From contig CAIMVD010000100.1 in assembly GCA_903844815.1 (NCBI GenBank), positions 47,316 to 111,315 on the forward strand: 64,000 nt of DNA, written 5' to 3'. The notes beneath the pieces are model-generated. The model was given only the letters and a program-made list of their open reading frames with translations. It was not told the origin of the DNA and did no database searches. A program made the position numbers and the translations under genes. Below, one piece after another: positions 25,636-35,776 of this stretch; positions within the stretch are counted from its first letter, which is position 1; every line of letters begins with the position of its first letter. Source of the stretch: an uncultured Bacteroidota bacterium (GTDB lineage: Bacteria > Bacteroidota > Bacteroidia > Bacteroidales > VadinHA17).

Positions 25636-28600
25636 ATGAAGAATATTAAATTTCTGTTCTCCCCCATAATGATGGGTATCCTGTTCATTCTGTTTGCAGC
25701 CGCTATGGCTGTGGCAACCTTCATCGAAAATGATTACGGTTCTCCCGTAGCATATAATCTGGTATACAATGCCAGATGGTTTGAGCTTATTCTTCTGCTT
25801 CTCGCCGTGAACCTTGTAGGGAGGCTTATTATTCTGAAACTATACAGAAAGGAAAAAATTGCAGTTTTTCTTTTTCATATTTCTTTTATCCTGATGATAG
25901 CCGGCGCCGCAATAACCCGGTATCTGGGGTGGGAGGGATCCATACATATAAGGGAAGGAGAAGAGCAGAATACCTGTTACACCGGTGCTAAGTTTATCGG
26001 ATATACTGTTACCGATGCTTCGGGAAAAGTAACCGATTCAAATTCTGAAGAATATACAATGACCTCAGTGTCAGCCGATAATTATCAAAAGACTATAAAT
26101 GTAGGTGGCAACAGTTATGAACTTATTCTTGCAAAAATAATTCCAAATGCATCTGATGTTATTGAGCCTTCCCCCAACGGTGTGCCTGTTGTTTCTCTTT
26201 ATCTGACAACCGATATGAAATCAGGAGAAGCAGTAGTCCTGCAAAAAGGCGAGAAAAAAACTGCAGCTGGTATTACAATAAGCTTTGATGCAGGCGGACC
26301 CGCAGATGCCAATATAACCTTCGAATCGGATTCTTTCCGCATCTCGTCAGAAAACGGACTTGGTGAGATGAGCATGATTACCCATACATCAACCATGTCG
26401 GAACCTGGCAAAAAGCTTGCTTTGAAAACCATGCAGGTTGTCACCGTGAAGGATATCAGAATAGTCCCTCAGGAAATGGTTGCCTCAGGAACATTCAAGG
26501 CAGTGGCTGTAAATCCTGAGGAACAGAAAACCGGACAGAATGCCTTCATATTCCACCTGACCGGAGGACAAAATTCGGAAACTGTTTATCTCTGGGACCG
26601 AGAAACTGAAAATGTCGGATCGGGATCGTGCAATATCGGAGGAAACAGGGTTGAAATTTCGTATGGATCGGAGACCACCAGGCTTCCTTTCAGCATAAAG
26701 CTTAATGATTTTATTCTGGAAAGATATCCCGGATCTACAAGTCCTTCAGGATATAAAAGCGATGTTGTTCTTATCGATAAATCAGCAGGCATCGAAAAGC
26801 CATTTATGATTTTTATGAATAATATTCTGAAATATAAAGGATACCGGTTTTACCAGTCTTCATTCGACCAGGATGAGAAGGGTACCATCCTTTCCGTGAA
26901 CCACGACCCGGCAGGAATGCTTGTTACCTATACAGGTTATGTCCTCCTCTTTTTATTTATAATACTTGCATTGGTGAGCAGGAATACTGTCTTCAGAACC
27001 GTTACTCCCTCGCACTGGCAGTCGAACATCAGAAAATTCGCACCTTTCCTGTTATTAATGCTTTTCATTTCAGGAACTGTATCTGCACAGGGTACTAAGC
27101 TTATCCCGGATAAGCCTGTGGCCGAAGAGTTTGGGAAGATACTTGTCCAGGACCAGAAGGGACGTACAAAACCGCTCTTTACATTAAGTAATGACATACT
27201 CAGAAAAGTAGCACGTGCCAATGAGTTTGAAGGACTAAATTCGATGCAGGTATTCACCGGGCTTTTGCTCGATTTTAATAACTGGAAAGACGTTCCTATA
27301 ATAACTATAGGTAATGCTGAGATCAGGAAAAAACTGGGTATAAGTGGCAAATATGCTGCCTTTTCTGATCTTGTGGATATAAACGCAAGCGGCGACTACA
27401 AAATAACAAAGGAGGTTAACGATGCTTACAGCAAGGCTCCCGGTGACAGGAACAAGCTTGATAAGGAGGTCATGAAAATAGATGAGCGTGTGAACATTTT
27501 ATACATGATCTATCAAGGTGATTTCCTGAAGATATTCCCGTTGAAGGAGGATTCCCATAACTGGGGGTCGATGCAGGAAGCTCTTGCAAAGGCTTCTACC
27601 AGTGAGGATTCGACCTACCTCGCGGGTATTATCCCGGTACTGAAAGACGCACTTGAGACAAACAACATTTCAGTCGTAAAACAGGTTGCAAAATCGGTAA
27701 GCGATTATCAGGCAAGGTTTGCCGGATATGATCTTCCGTCTTCATCAAAGACTTCTGCCGAATTGCTTTATTACCGGCTTAGTATCTTCGAAAGACTTTT
27801 TCCCTTCTATGCAACAGTCGGACTCATAATGCTAATAGCTCTGATAAGTATGGTTATAATTGGGAAAAAAGAGAAGTTGCTTTTACTTAAGGTACTTACA
27901 GGAATACTTTTTGCCGGGTTTTTGTTACATACCTTCGGGGTTGGGCTGCGCTGGTATATTGCCGGCAGGGCTCCTATGAGCAACGGATACGAGTCGATGA
28001 TTTTCATTTCGTGGGTTACTATCCTGGCAGGTTTTCTCTTCAACCGCAGATCGGCTTTCGCTCTTTCGGCCACTGCTGTTCTTGCTTCAATGACCCTGAT
28101 GGTCGCCCATCTCAGCTTCATGGACCCTGAAATAACGAATCTTGTTCCTGTTCTGAAATCATACTGGCTGACGCTGCATGTTTCAATTATCACCGGCAGT
28201 TATGGATTTCTTGGACTTGGAGCTGTACTTTCCCTTATTAATATGATTCTGTTGTCGCTCTCAAACAAAAAGAACCTTCCCCGAATTGCAGCTACTATCG
28301 ATGAAATTACGGTTATCAATTTCAAGTCGCTAACCCTTGGATTATACTTCCTTACAATCGGAACTTTCCTGGGAGCCGTATGGGCTAATGAATCATGGGG
28401 CAGATACTGGGGATGGGATCCAAAGGAGACCTGGTCGCTGATAACTATAATATTATACAGCATTGTCATTCACAGCCGTTCTATTCCCGGAATGAAAGAT
28501 ATATTTACTTTTAATCTGATATCTCTCTTTGCCTTCTCCTCGGTTCTGATGACTTATTTCGGAGTGAACTATTATCTCTCGGGAATGCATTCATATGGAT

Positions 28601-28728
28601 CAGGTGATCCGATTCCCGTTCCTTCATTCGTATATATTGCGGTAATTCTTCTTACTGCGCTGTCGGTACTGGCTTACTGGAAATATTCAAATTACAGTAA
28701 ACCCTCTGATACCAAAGTGAAGAATTAA
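25636..28728 (+). CDS. Fused CcsB/CcsA cytochrome c maturation protein
   Basis: A 1030-residue membrane protein that exports heme and attaches it to CxxCH sites (system II). The N-terminal half is ResB/CcsB-like (membrane helices in the first 100 residues, a large periplasmic domain, and another helix near 430-450). A periplasmic stretch of about 300 residues follows, then a CcsA domain from about 715 to 1015 with the WWD-type heme-handling motif WANESWGRYWGWDPKETW near 916. It serves the cytochromes encoded on both sides. The fused form is common in Bacteroidota and Campylobacterota. Expression may be set by the nearby Crp/Fnr protein (inference). Confidence 0.93.
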   Translation: MKNIKFLFSPIMMGILFILFAAAMAVATFIENDYGSPVAYNLVYNARWFELILLLLAVNLVGRLIILKLYRKEKIAVFLFHISFILMIAGAAITRYLGWEGSIHIREGEEQNTCYTGAKFIGYTVTDASGKVTDSNSEEYTMTSVSADNYQKTINVGGNSYELILAKIIPNASDVIEPSPNGVPVVSLYLTTDMKSGEAVVLQKGEKKTAAGITISFDAGGPADANITFESDSFRISSENGLGEMSMITHTSTMSEPGKKLALKTMQVVTVKDIRIVPQEMVASGTFKAVAVNPEEQKTGQNAFIFHLTGGQNSETVYLWDRETENVGSGSCNIGGNRVEISYGSETTRLPFSIKLNDFILERYPGSTSPSGYKSDVVLIDKSAGIEKPFMIFMNNILKYKGYRFYQSSFDQDEKGTILSVNHDPAGMLVTYTGYVLLFLFIILALVSRNTVFRTVTPSHWQSNIRKFAPFLLLMLFISGTVSAQGTKLIPDKPVAEEFGKILVQDQKGRTKPLFTLSNDILRKVARANEFEGLNSMQVFTGLLLDFNNWKDVPIITIGNAEIRKKLGISGKYAAFSDLVDINASGDYKITKEVNDAYSKAPGDRNKLDKEVMKIDERVNILYMIYQGDFLKIFPLKEDSHNWGSMQEALAKASTSEDSTYLAGIIPVLKDALETNNISVVKQVAKSVSDYQARFAGYDLPSSSKTSAELLYYRLSIFERLFPFYATVGLIMLIALISMVIIGKKEKLLLLKVLTGILFAGFLLHTFGVGLRWYIAGRAPMSNGYESMIFISWVTILAGFLFNRRSAFALSATAVLASMTLMVAHLSFMDPEITNLVPVLKSYWLTLHVSIITGSYGFLGLGAVLSLINMILLSLSNKKNLPRIAATIDEITVINFKSLTLGLYFLTIGTFLGAVWANESWGRYWGWDPKETWSLITIILYSIVIHSRSIPGMKDIFTFNLISLFAFSSVLMTYFGVNYYLSGMHSYGSGDPIPVPSFVYIAVILLTALSVLAYWKYSNYSKPSDTKVKN

Positions 28729-28801
28729 CTGTAATAATTAATATTTAATACTTAATTTTATAAAACCTGGGCTGTATTAAAAGTCAATGCTTAGTGTTCT
28801 T

Positions 28802-28836
28802 CCCTTTGTGCCCTTTACAAAGGGTTTCACAAAGGG
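28802..28836. repeat. Nested palindrome with CCCTTTGTG core
   Basis: CCCTTTGTG (28802-28810) and CACAAAGGG (28828-28836) flank a perfect inner palindrome CCCTTTACAAAGGG (28811-28824). It resembles the core of the repeat at 22861 and could also end the ccsBA transcript, although no T-run follows. The rest of the 28729-28910 spacer shows nothing else. Confidence 0.5.
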
Positions 28837-28910
28837 CTCAAAGGCAAAAAACACCTGATCTTTTGACATAGTTCTGGAATTTCCAAAGCATCGTCGCATT
28901 ATATTTAAAT

Positions 28911-31625
28911 ATGAAAACAATCATTCGTATTACTGTTGCCCTGTTTCTCCTTGTTGGGTGTAAATCGGTGGTGCCAAAAAACAGTTATGATATACTTACT
29001 GTTCCTGCCGGCGACAAATTTACGGAAATCAAGACAGGAGGAACAACGATTCTGCCAAGTGGCCGGTTTCTTACACCTGCAGGAGATTTGATACGGATAA
29101 CAGGTGATCCTTTCGGAATGGCTGTTTCTCCTGACGGGAAGAGATCAGTCACCCTGCACAATGGCGTGATAACAATAATTGATAACAGGTCGCTTGATGC
29201 AATAAGGGTTCCCGGCTATGACAAAAAGATAAGGTCCCCATTTTCCGATGGCTCCTGTATGGGCGTTGCCTTCTCAAACGATTCCAAAACAGTATATTTA
29301 AGCGGAGGTGACAACGGGGCAGTTTTAATTTACGACATTGAAAAGCTTGTACGTCTGGATTCAATATCGCTAAATGGCTCTTTTAACGGAACTGGTTTTG
29401 TTGATAGTTTTACTACCGATTTGGTTCTTAATGAACCCGAGAATGAACTGATTATTCTTGACAGGGGGAATTTCAGGATGGTCAGGATTGATCTGGAAAC
29501 GAAGAAGATTAAAGCATCGGTAAAAGTAGGTCGCCAGCCATTCGGTCTGACGCTTAGTCCCGACCGTAAAACCGCCTTTGTTGCAAATGTGGGTATGTAT
29601 GAATATCCCCTGATTACAGGTGCTACTCCTCAAAACTACGATTCACTTATGATATCGCACCACCCTTACGGTGACAACACGGAGGAATCGATAAACGGTA
29701 CTTTAGTCGAAGGGAGAAAAATCCCCGGAGTCGGAAGTCCGCTTCACCCTGACGCAATGAGTGTCTTTACTATTGACCTTGGGACCAATCAGGTAATCGA
29801 TAAGTTCAAGACAGGTCACCAGATCGGTCACATGATTGAGGATGCTGAAGTGGTGGGCGGGGCAAGTCCTAACTCAATTGCCGTAGGTTCACAGTTTGCA
29901 TATGTTTCAAATGCCACCAACGATAACATTTCAGTAATTGATTATAAGAATCATACAATTACAGGCCATATTCCTATACTTGTCGATCCGAGGATTGATA
30001 AATTCAGGGGACTTCTTCCTTTCGGACTTACTCTCAGCCGTGATGAGAAAAGGCTCTATGTTGCCCTGCTCGGATTCAATGCTGTTGCCGTAATAGATCT
30101 TCCCTCGGGAAAAACAGCAGGTCTCATACCTTCAGGGTGGGGACCAACAAGGATAAAACTTTCGGATGATGAAAAGGAGTTATATATAATTACCTGCCGC
30201 GGACTGGGGGCCGGGCCTAACGGCGGTAAAGACTTTGTGTCGCCTGTTCAGGGTTCTTATGTGGGAGATATTCAGCTGGGAAGTTTCCAGCGGGTTAAAA
30301 TGCCTTCTGAAGAGGAACTTGCGGCTTATACAACCCAATCAGTGCAAAATACTTTCATGTCGGTTACTGTTTCAGATGACGGAAAGAATCCTCTTCCGGT
30401 ACTTCCCGGCATACGGCAATCACCGATAAAATACATTGTCTATATAACAAAAGAGAACCGGACTTACGATGAGGTCTTTGGTCAGATGAAGAACGCTGAA
30501 GGCGACAGCACAATTGCAAGGTATGGAGTGAACAATGAGTATCTGCTCCCTGATTCGTTGAAGGGGAAACTGACCGGGATGACAATTAGTCCCAATCATC
30601 ACAAGGCTGCAAAGCAATGGTCATTTGCCGATAATTATTATTGCGACAGCGATGCCTCTATCCACGGGCACCACTGGATGATGGGAGTTATCCCTAACGA
30701 ATGGGTTGAGGTTAATTCGAGTGTTTCGAAATCGGCAAAGGTTTTCTCCACAGCACCCGGGCAGCGTTATCCCGGATCAACGGGAAGCATGGATCCTGAG
30801 GATTATGCGGAAATAGGGGGCTTATGGGAAGCACTCGGGAGGGAAAATGTCTCGTTTTACAACTTTGGCGAAGCGAATGAAACAGCTCATGTCCGGGAGG
30901 AGTGGTATGATACACTTACCGGAGCCTCCCACCTGGTAATGGTTCCTATGCAGAAAGCCTTGTTTGGAAGAACAAGCCACGATTATGCGGGTTTCAACAT
31001 GAATATCCCCGACCAGTACCGGATGTATCAGTTCGAAAAGGAGTTTACCGCAAAATGGATAACTGGCAGCGATACTATGCCCTCGCTTATAACCATGCAG
31101 GTCCCTAATGACCATGGCGCATCCCTAAGGCCACAGGACGGCTATCTGTATCCGGGGGCGTTTATGGCTGATAATGATCTGGCTATTGGCCGTATTCTTC
31201 ATTTCCTCTCAAGGACAAAATACTGGAAAGATATGCTCGTAATAATTACCGAAGACGATCCGCAGGGCGGGGTTGACCATATCGACGCCCACAGGTCGAT
31301 ACTTATGATGGCAGGTCCCTACGTCAAAAGGGGTTATGTTTCTCATACTCATGCAAATTTCGGATCGGTGCTTAAGACGATTTACAATATTCTGAATGTT
31401 CCATATGTGAACCAGTTTGATGTAACTGCATCGCTGCTTCAGGATTTCTTCACACCGGAGCCCGATTATACTCCGTTTACCCTTGAGCCAATTGATACCA
31501 GAATCTTTGATGCGGAACTCGCAATGAAAAAATATAACAAGACAATTGACTGGCGTAAAATAGAACAGGGTCCGCCGCTTGATAATGAGGATGTCGAAAG
31601 AGCCGTACATTATAAGCAAAATTAG
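28911..31625 (+). CDS. YncE-like beta-propeller / phosphoesterase lipoprotein
   Basis: A 904-residue lipoprotein (lipobox LLVGC). Residues 50-440 form a beta-propeller of the YncE kind with repeats such as PFGLTLSPDRKTAFVANVG and PFGLTLSRDEKRLYVALLG. Residues about 500-870 are an alkaline-phosphatase-superfamily phosphoesterase (YITKENRTYDEVFGQM, GHHWMMGV, VIITEDDPQGGVDHIDAHR, the last giving metal-binding Asp and His). The two-domain layout is widespread in Bacteroidota. It probably acts on phosphate esters or lipids at the surface; substrate unknown. It is followed by two glycosidase lipoproteins on the same strand. Confidence 0.88.
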   Translation: MKTIIRITVALFLLVGCKSVVPKNSYDILTVPAGDKFTEIKTGGTTILPSGRFLTPAGDLIRITGDPFGMAVSPDGKRSVTLHNGVITIIDNRSLDAIRVPGYDKKIRSPFSDGSCMGVAFSNDSKTVYLSGGDNGAVLIYDIEKLVRLDSISLNGSFNGTGFVDSFTTDLVLNEPENELIILDRGNFRMVRIDLETKKIKASVKVGRQPFGLTLSPDRKTAFVANVGMYEYPLITGATPQNYDSLMISHHPYGDNTEESINGTLVEGRKIPGVGSPLHPDAMSVFTIDLGTNQVIDKFKTGHQIGHMIEDAEVVGGASPNSIAVGSQFAYVSNATNDNISVIDYKNHTITGHIPILVDPRIDKFRGLLPFGLTLSRDEKRLYVALLGFNAVAVIDLPSGKTAGLIPSGWGPTRIKLSDDEKELYIITCRGLGAGPNGGKDFVSPVQGSYVGDIQLGSFQRVKMPSEEELAAYTTQSVQNTFMSVTVSDDGKNPLPVLPGIRQSPIKYIVYITKENRTYDEVFGQMKNAEGDSTIARYGVNNEYLLPDSLKGKLTGMTISPNHHKAAKQWSFADNYYCDSDASIHGHHWMMGVIPNEWVEVNSSVSKSAKVFSTAPGQRYPGSTGSMDPEDYAEIGGLWEALGRENVSFYNFGEANETAHVREEWYDTLTGASHLVMVPMQKALFGRTSHDYAGFNMNIPDQYRMYQFEKEFTAKWITGSDTMPSLITMQVPNDHGASLRPQDGYLYPGAFMADNDLAIGRILHFLSRTKYWKDMLVIITEDDPQGGVDHIDAHRSILMMAGPYVKRGYVSHTHANFGSVLKTIYNILNVPYVNQFDVTASLLQDFFTPEPDYTPFTLEPIDTRIFDAELAMKKYNKTIDWRKIEQGPPLDNEDVERAVHYKQN

Positions 31626-31655
31626 CAGTACATTTAAGAACAAAATAATATTGTT

Positions 31656-32750
31656 ATGCGTAAAGGAATTTATTTTCTGTTGCTGTTATTTCTTGTTTCG
31701 GGATGCAGTACTAATCCTGCATTTGACTGGGACTTCCTTTCCCTGTACAAACCCGGGGAGAATCCGATTATTAAGGCTGATTCAACATTTACCTTTACCG
31801 ACCCGATTAAAAAAACTGAGGTACGCTGGCAAAAGGCCGATGTGTTTAATCCTGCAGCTATTGTAAAGGATAACAAGGTTTTTCTTCTCATTCGCTGTGA
31901 GGATAATCCCGCAGCCTTTCTCGGAGGGAGGACTTCCAGGATAGGCCTGGCATCAAGCGATGACGGTATCCATTTTACTAAATATCCCGAGCCGGTTTTG
32001 TATCCCGACAGCAGTCAGTTTATGCAATATGACTATCCCGGAGGTTGTGAGGATCCCCGAGTTGTCCAGACGGCTGACAGCCTTTACGTTATGGTTTATA
32101 CCTCCTGGAATTATAAAGTGGCCAGGCTTAGTGTTGCTTTTTCACGTGACCTGATTCATTGGGAGAAGAAGGGTCCGGCTTTTTCGAAGGCTTATGACGG
32201 AAAATTTGCAGATATCTGGTCAAAATCGGGCTCAATCATTACGAAGCTGGAGGATGGCCGGCAGGTTGCAGCAATGATAGACGGAAAATACCAGATGTAC
32301 TGGGGCGAAAATTTTGTAAACCTGGCCTGGTCCGAAAACCTTTATGACTGGTATCCTTCGCTCGACGAAAAAGGAGAACTCAAAGCCCTTATCTCTCCAC
32401 GGAAAAACAAGTTCGACAGCCAGCTGACCGAATGTGGTCCCCCGGCGATTATAAATAATGAAGGCATTGTACTTTTCTATAATGGTAAAAACTCTGAAAA
32501 GGATGATGCAACTGCCGAAGTGCCAAAAGGAACCTATTCAGTCGGGAAGGTAGTGTTCGACAAAAACGATCCTGAAAAGGTAATCTCACGCTCAGACACC
32601 TGTCTGCTCAAACCAACCCTTCCTCATGAGGTTACAGGACAGTATAAATCTGGAACGACGTTTTCAGAAGGGCTGGTTTATTTTAAGGATAAGTGGTTCC
32701 TCTATTACGGAACGGCAGATTCATATGTGGGAGTCGCTATCTCCAAATAG
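31656..32750 (+). CDS. GH130-like glycosidase/phosphorylase lipoprotein
   Basis: A 364-residue lipoprotein (lipobox LVSGC) with a five-bladed propeller of the GH43/GH130 type. Key blocks are FNPAAIVKDNKVFLLIRCED, GGCEDPRV, with the acidic residues of the GH130 active site, and TECGPPAI. GH130 enzymes cleave or phosphorolyse beta-mannosides. The exported form and place next to a GH32 suggest glycan use at the surface. It begins 30 bases after the phosphoesterase gene, so they may be one transcript. The exact specificity is unknown. Confidence 0.8.
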   Translation: MRKGIYFLLLLFLVSGCSTNPAFDWDFLSLYKPGENPIIKADSTFTFTDPIKKTEVRWQKADVFNPAAIVKDNKVFLLIRCEDNPAAFLGGRTSRIGLASSDDGIHFTKYPEPVLYPDSSQFMQYDYPGGCEDPRVVQTADSLYVMVYTSWNYKVARLSVAFSRDLIHWEKKGPAFSKAYDGKFADIWSKSGSIITKLEDGRQVAAMIDGKYQMYWGENFVNLAWSENLYDWYPSLDEKGELKALISPRKNKFDSQLTECGPPAIINNEGIVLFYNGKNSEKDDATAEVPKGTYSVGKVVFDKNDPEKVISRSDTCLLKPTLPHEVTGQYKSGTTFSEGLVYFKDKWFLYYGTADSYVGVAISK

Positions 32751-32786
32751 AATTTAAAAAAGACATAATTCAAAATCCAGGCTTGT

Positions 32787-34325
32787 ATGAAAACAAAGAG
32801 ATTAAACTCATTTTTTCTTATAGTTCTTATTATTTTATTAGTTGCCTGTACAACAGAGAAGAAGCAAACTTCTTACAATGAAAAGTACAGGCCCCAGTTT
32901 CACTTCTCTCCCCCCGGAAACTGGATGAATGACCCCAATGGACTTGTATATTATAAGGGTGAATATCATTTTTTTTATCAGTATTATCCCGACAGTACTG
33001 TGTGGGGACCGATGCACTGGGGGCATGCAGTAAGCAACGACCTTGTTCACTGGGATAACCTTCCAGTTGCGCTTTATCCTGATTCTCTTGGATATATCTT
33101 TTCGGGAAGTGCGGTTATTGACTGGAATAACACGTCAGGGCTGAAGCAGGGCAATGAACCTCCGATTGTTGCAATTTTCACCCATCATTCACCAACTATT
33201 CTTGAAAAAAAGACAAACGATCATGAGTACCAAAGTATTGCCTTCAGCAATGACAAGGGGAGGACCTTTATTAAATATGATGGCAACCCCGTTATTCCCA
33301 ATAAGTTGAAAGAAGCTGATTTCCGCGATCCGAAGGTTTCCTGGAATGACAGCCTTGAAAAATGGGTTGTTGTACTTGCAGCAGGACAGAAGGTTGAGTT
33401 TTTCAGCTCTCCGGACCTCAAAAACTGGGAATACATGAGTGAGTTTGGAACCGGTGCAGGAGCTCACGAAGGTGTATGGGAATGTCCTGATTTTTTTAAA
33501 CTGAAAATCCAGGGGGAGGAAAAATGGGTACTGATTGTCAACATGAACCCCGGATGTCCGAACGGAGGCTCCGGAACCCAGTATTTCATTGGTCAGTTTA
33601 ACGGCAAGGAGTTTATTAATGATAATCCTAAGGAAACGACTCTATGGCTCGACTATGGCCCCGACAATTATGCCGGAGTAACCTGGAGCGATATCCCGAA
33701 AGAAGACGGCAGGCGGATCCTTATCGGCTGGATGAGCAACTGGGCTTATGCTCAGGTGACGCCAACTGCCGAATGGCGCAGTTCTAATACAATTCCCCGG
33801 GTACTTGAACTTAAAAGCACTCCAGCGGGATTAAGATTGTCAGCAAACCCGGTAAAAGAAATTGAAAAACTCAGAGCTGCGAGCAGTGTTATTAAATTAA
33901 CAGCAGGTTCTGAAGTTAAAATAACCGGTCTGAATGAATTTGAAATGAGTAAGAACCTTGCTGAAACTGATACAGAGGAATTTGGATTTATATTTTCAAA
34001 CAGCAAAGGGGAGCAACTTATTGCCGGATACAACAGGCAGTTAAACCAGTTTTATACCGACCGTTCCAAATCGGGAAAAACTGACTTTTCGCCCGAATTT
34101 GCAAAAATCCATTATGCCCCAAGAATATCTCAGGATAGTGTATTGTCTCTTAACTTGTTCCTCGATCATTCCTCAATTGAAATCTTTGCCGATGGCGGGC
34201 TTTCTGTAATGACTGAGATCTTCTTCCCTTCTGAAATTTTTGATCGTGTAACATTTTTTCAAAAAGGGGGGACAGCTGTTAACCAGGAATGTACAATTTA
34301 TGATCTGAATTCTATCTGGCCATGA
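32787..34325 (+). CDS. GH32 beta-fructosidase (levanase/inulinase-like) lipoprotein
   Basis: A 512-residue lipoprotein (lipobox LLVAC). The GH32 signature is complete: WMNDPNGLVYY (nucleophile Asp), FRDPKVSW (transition-state Asp) and WECPDFF (acid/base Glu). The N-terminal five-bladed propeller is followed by the family's beta-sandwich from about residue 340 (SLNLFLDHSSIEIFADGG). It releases fructose from fructans or sucrose-like sugars outside the cell or in the periplasm. It is 36 bases after the GH130 gene. The 3' end overlaps the convergent ceramidase gene by 14 bases. No SusC/SusD pair is in view. Confidence 0.93.
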   Translation: MKTKRLNSFFLIVLIILLVACTTEKKQTSYNEKYRPQFHFSPPGNWMNDPNGLVYYKGEYHFFYQYYPDSTVWGPMHWGHAVSNDLVHWDNLPVALYPDSLGYIFSGSAVIDWNNTSGLKQGNEPPIVAIFTHHSPTILEKKTNDHEYQSIAFSNDKGRTFIKYDGNPVIPNKLKEADFRDPKVSWNDSLEKWVVVLAAGQKVEFFSSPDLKNWEYMSEFGTGAGAHEGVWECPDFFKLKIQGEEKWVLIVNMNPGCPNGGSGTQYFIGQFNGKEFINDNPKETTLWLDYGPDNYAGVTWSDIPKEDGRRILIGWMSNWAYAQVTPTAEWRSSNTIPRVLELKSTPAGLRLSANPVKEIEKLRAASSVIKLTAGSEVKITGLNEFEMSKNLAETDTEEFGFIFSNSKGEQLIAGYNRQLNQFYTDRSKSGKTDFSPEFAKIHYAPRISQDSVLSLNLFLDHSSIEIFADGGLSVMTEIFFPSEIFDRVTFFQKGGTAVNQECTIYDLNSIWP

Positions 34326-35718
34326 TTGTCTGATTGACGGTAACTATATCAGATAATCTCGATAGAATATCCATTGTATAATCTCCCATAGTTGGTCCGA
34401 ACCAGCCCATGGTTTTTGATTCGTATTCATCGAGATAGAAATATTTTCCCGGAATGATGTACCCGGTATAGCTTCCGTTGAAGCTGGAAACCGCAGTTTC
34501 AAAGCCTCTTGCAGACATGGCATTTTTTATCTGCAGTGCATATTCCCCGCTGAAATCACAAGGAGTTGTGAACCACACCAGTTCGCCGATCCTGAGTGCC
34601 TGAAGCCGGGCATTTACCGGTTCAGGCATCAGTTTTCTGCTTAAAAATGAAGAGAGGTTGATTCTTGTTGTCAGCCGTATATGATATTCAGGCAGATATG
34701 GCTTGAGGGATACAAATGCCACTGACGGGTTTGAAGACATTTTGATTTCAGGCAGATGAACGAACATGCTGTCGGCCAAAGCTTCTCCAATAATTTTTGG
34801 TCTGTCGAAACCATTTCCTTTACCTTCAGGGCTCTGGCTTCCTGTTGATCCGGCAAAGAAGAGTGCCGGCCCGCCAATTGCGGCTTCAGTTTTTCTTTCC
34901 CAGTAGCCGGGATAGTCGGAACTGATTTCCATATCGTCATCTCCCATTGTAGTAGCGTGTGCCGGAAATGACCCTATTACGGCTTTCTTCCCTTCATCCT
35001 GCTGAATTACGATAAAGCTGAAGTCGCCGTTGATAGTGCCATTGTCGCCTGTTAAACGGTTCCGGGTATAGTTGCGGGCATTGAATGAGCCAGTTCCTGC
35101 CGATGCAGGCCTGAGGTCCTCAATTGCGCCTGTAACAGCCTTTGTTATCTGCTGTGAGATCCATCGTTCAATGTTCCTGTTATTCTTGCCGGCAAAAAGC
35201 TGTCCTACGACACCGGGGCCCCATCCGCCAAGGCTCGAATGGGTGTGTGTGGCAGAAAAGATCAGCTGATCCCTTTTTATTCCTTTTCGTTGAAGAAGAA
35301 GGCAGGCTGAATCCGTAACGTTTGGTGGCATGATGAGAATATCGGCACTTACGAGTATGATTGTTTGTTCCCCCGATTTTAATGCAACTGCCTTTACAAA
35401 GATACTGTCGTGTAAACCCGTTGCCGGCTTGCCTTTTCTGTCGCCGTATCCTGCAAGCGGGACCATCATGAACTTTCCTTCGCGGTAATTATCCTCTTTG
35501 GCGCCAAGAACAGGAGTGAGGCTTATTCTTGAGAAACCCGCCTGAATTGAATCTGTCCTGATTGAAACAACTGATTTCAGGCTGTCAATCCTGGCGGCTG
35601 TTTTAAGAAAATAATCTTCCTCCAGGTAAGACACCCTCTTAACACGGGAAGTACCGAGGATAAAAATCAAAAGGATAACCAGTAAAATGACGCCCGGGAT
35701 AGTAAACAGCCGTTTCAT
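34312..35718 (-). CDS. Neutral/alkaline ceramidase-like protein
   Basis: A 468-residue exported protein with an N-terminal hydrophobic anchor. It matches the N-terminal domain of neutral/alkaline non-lysosomal ceramidases: AGFSRISLTPVLGA, LHDSIFVKAVAL, FSATHTHSSLGGWGPG, with the zinc-binding HTHS, and AGSTGSQSPEG, with the expected catalytic serine region. It would release fatty acid from ceramides, although some family members act on other amides. It lacks most of the usual C-terminal domain, so it is short for a full ceramidase. Several Bacteroidota make sphingolipids, so a self or foreign lipid target is possible. Confidence 0.8.
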   Translation of the reverse strand: MKRLFTIPGVILLVILLIFILGTSRVKRVSYLEEDYFLKTAARIDSLKSVVSIRTDSIQAGFSRISLTPVLGAKEDNYREGKFMMVPLAGYGDRKGKPATGLHDSIFVKAVALKSGEQTIILVSADILIMPPNVTDSACLLLQRKGIKRDQLIFSATHTHSSLGGWGPGVVGQLFAGKNNRNIERWISQQITKAVTGAIEDLRPASAGTGSFNARNYTRNRLTGDNGTINGDFSFIVIQQDEGKKAVIGSFPAHATTMGDDDMEISSDYPGYWERKTEAAIGGPALFFAGSTGSQSPEGKGNGFDRPKIIGEALADSMFVHLPEIKMSSNPSVAFVSLKPYLPEYHIRLTTRINLSSFLSRKLMPEPVNARLQALRIGELVWFTTPCDFSGEYALQIKNAMSARGFETAVSSFNGSYTGYIIPGKYFYLDEYESKTMGWFGPTMGDYTMDILSRLSDIVTVNQTIMAR

Positions 35719-35776
35719 TTAAGATATTAATTAATATCAGATTCAGTATTGCTGATAATTGAATATGAACAGAATA

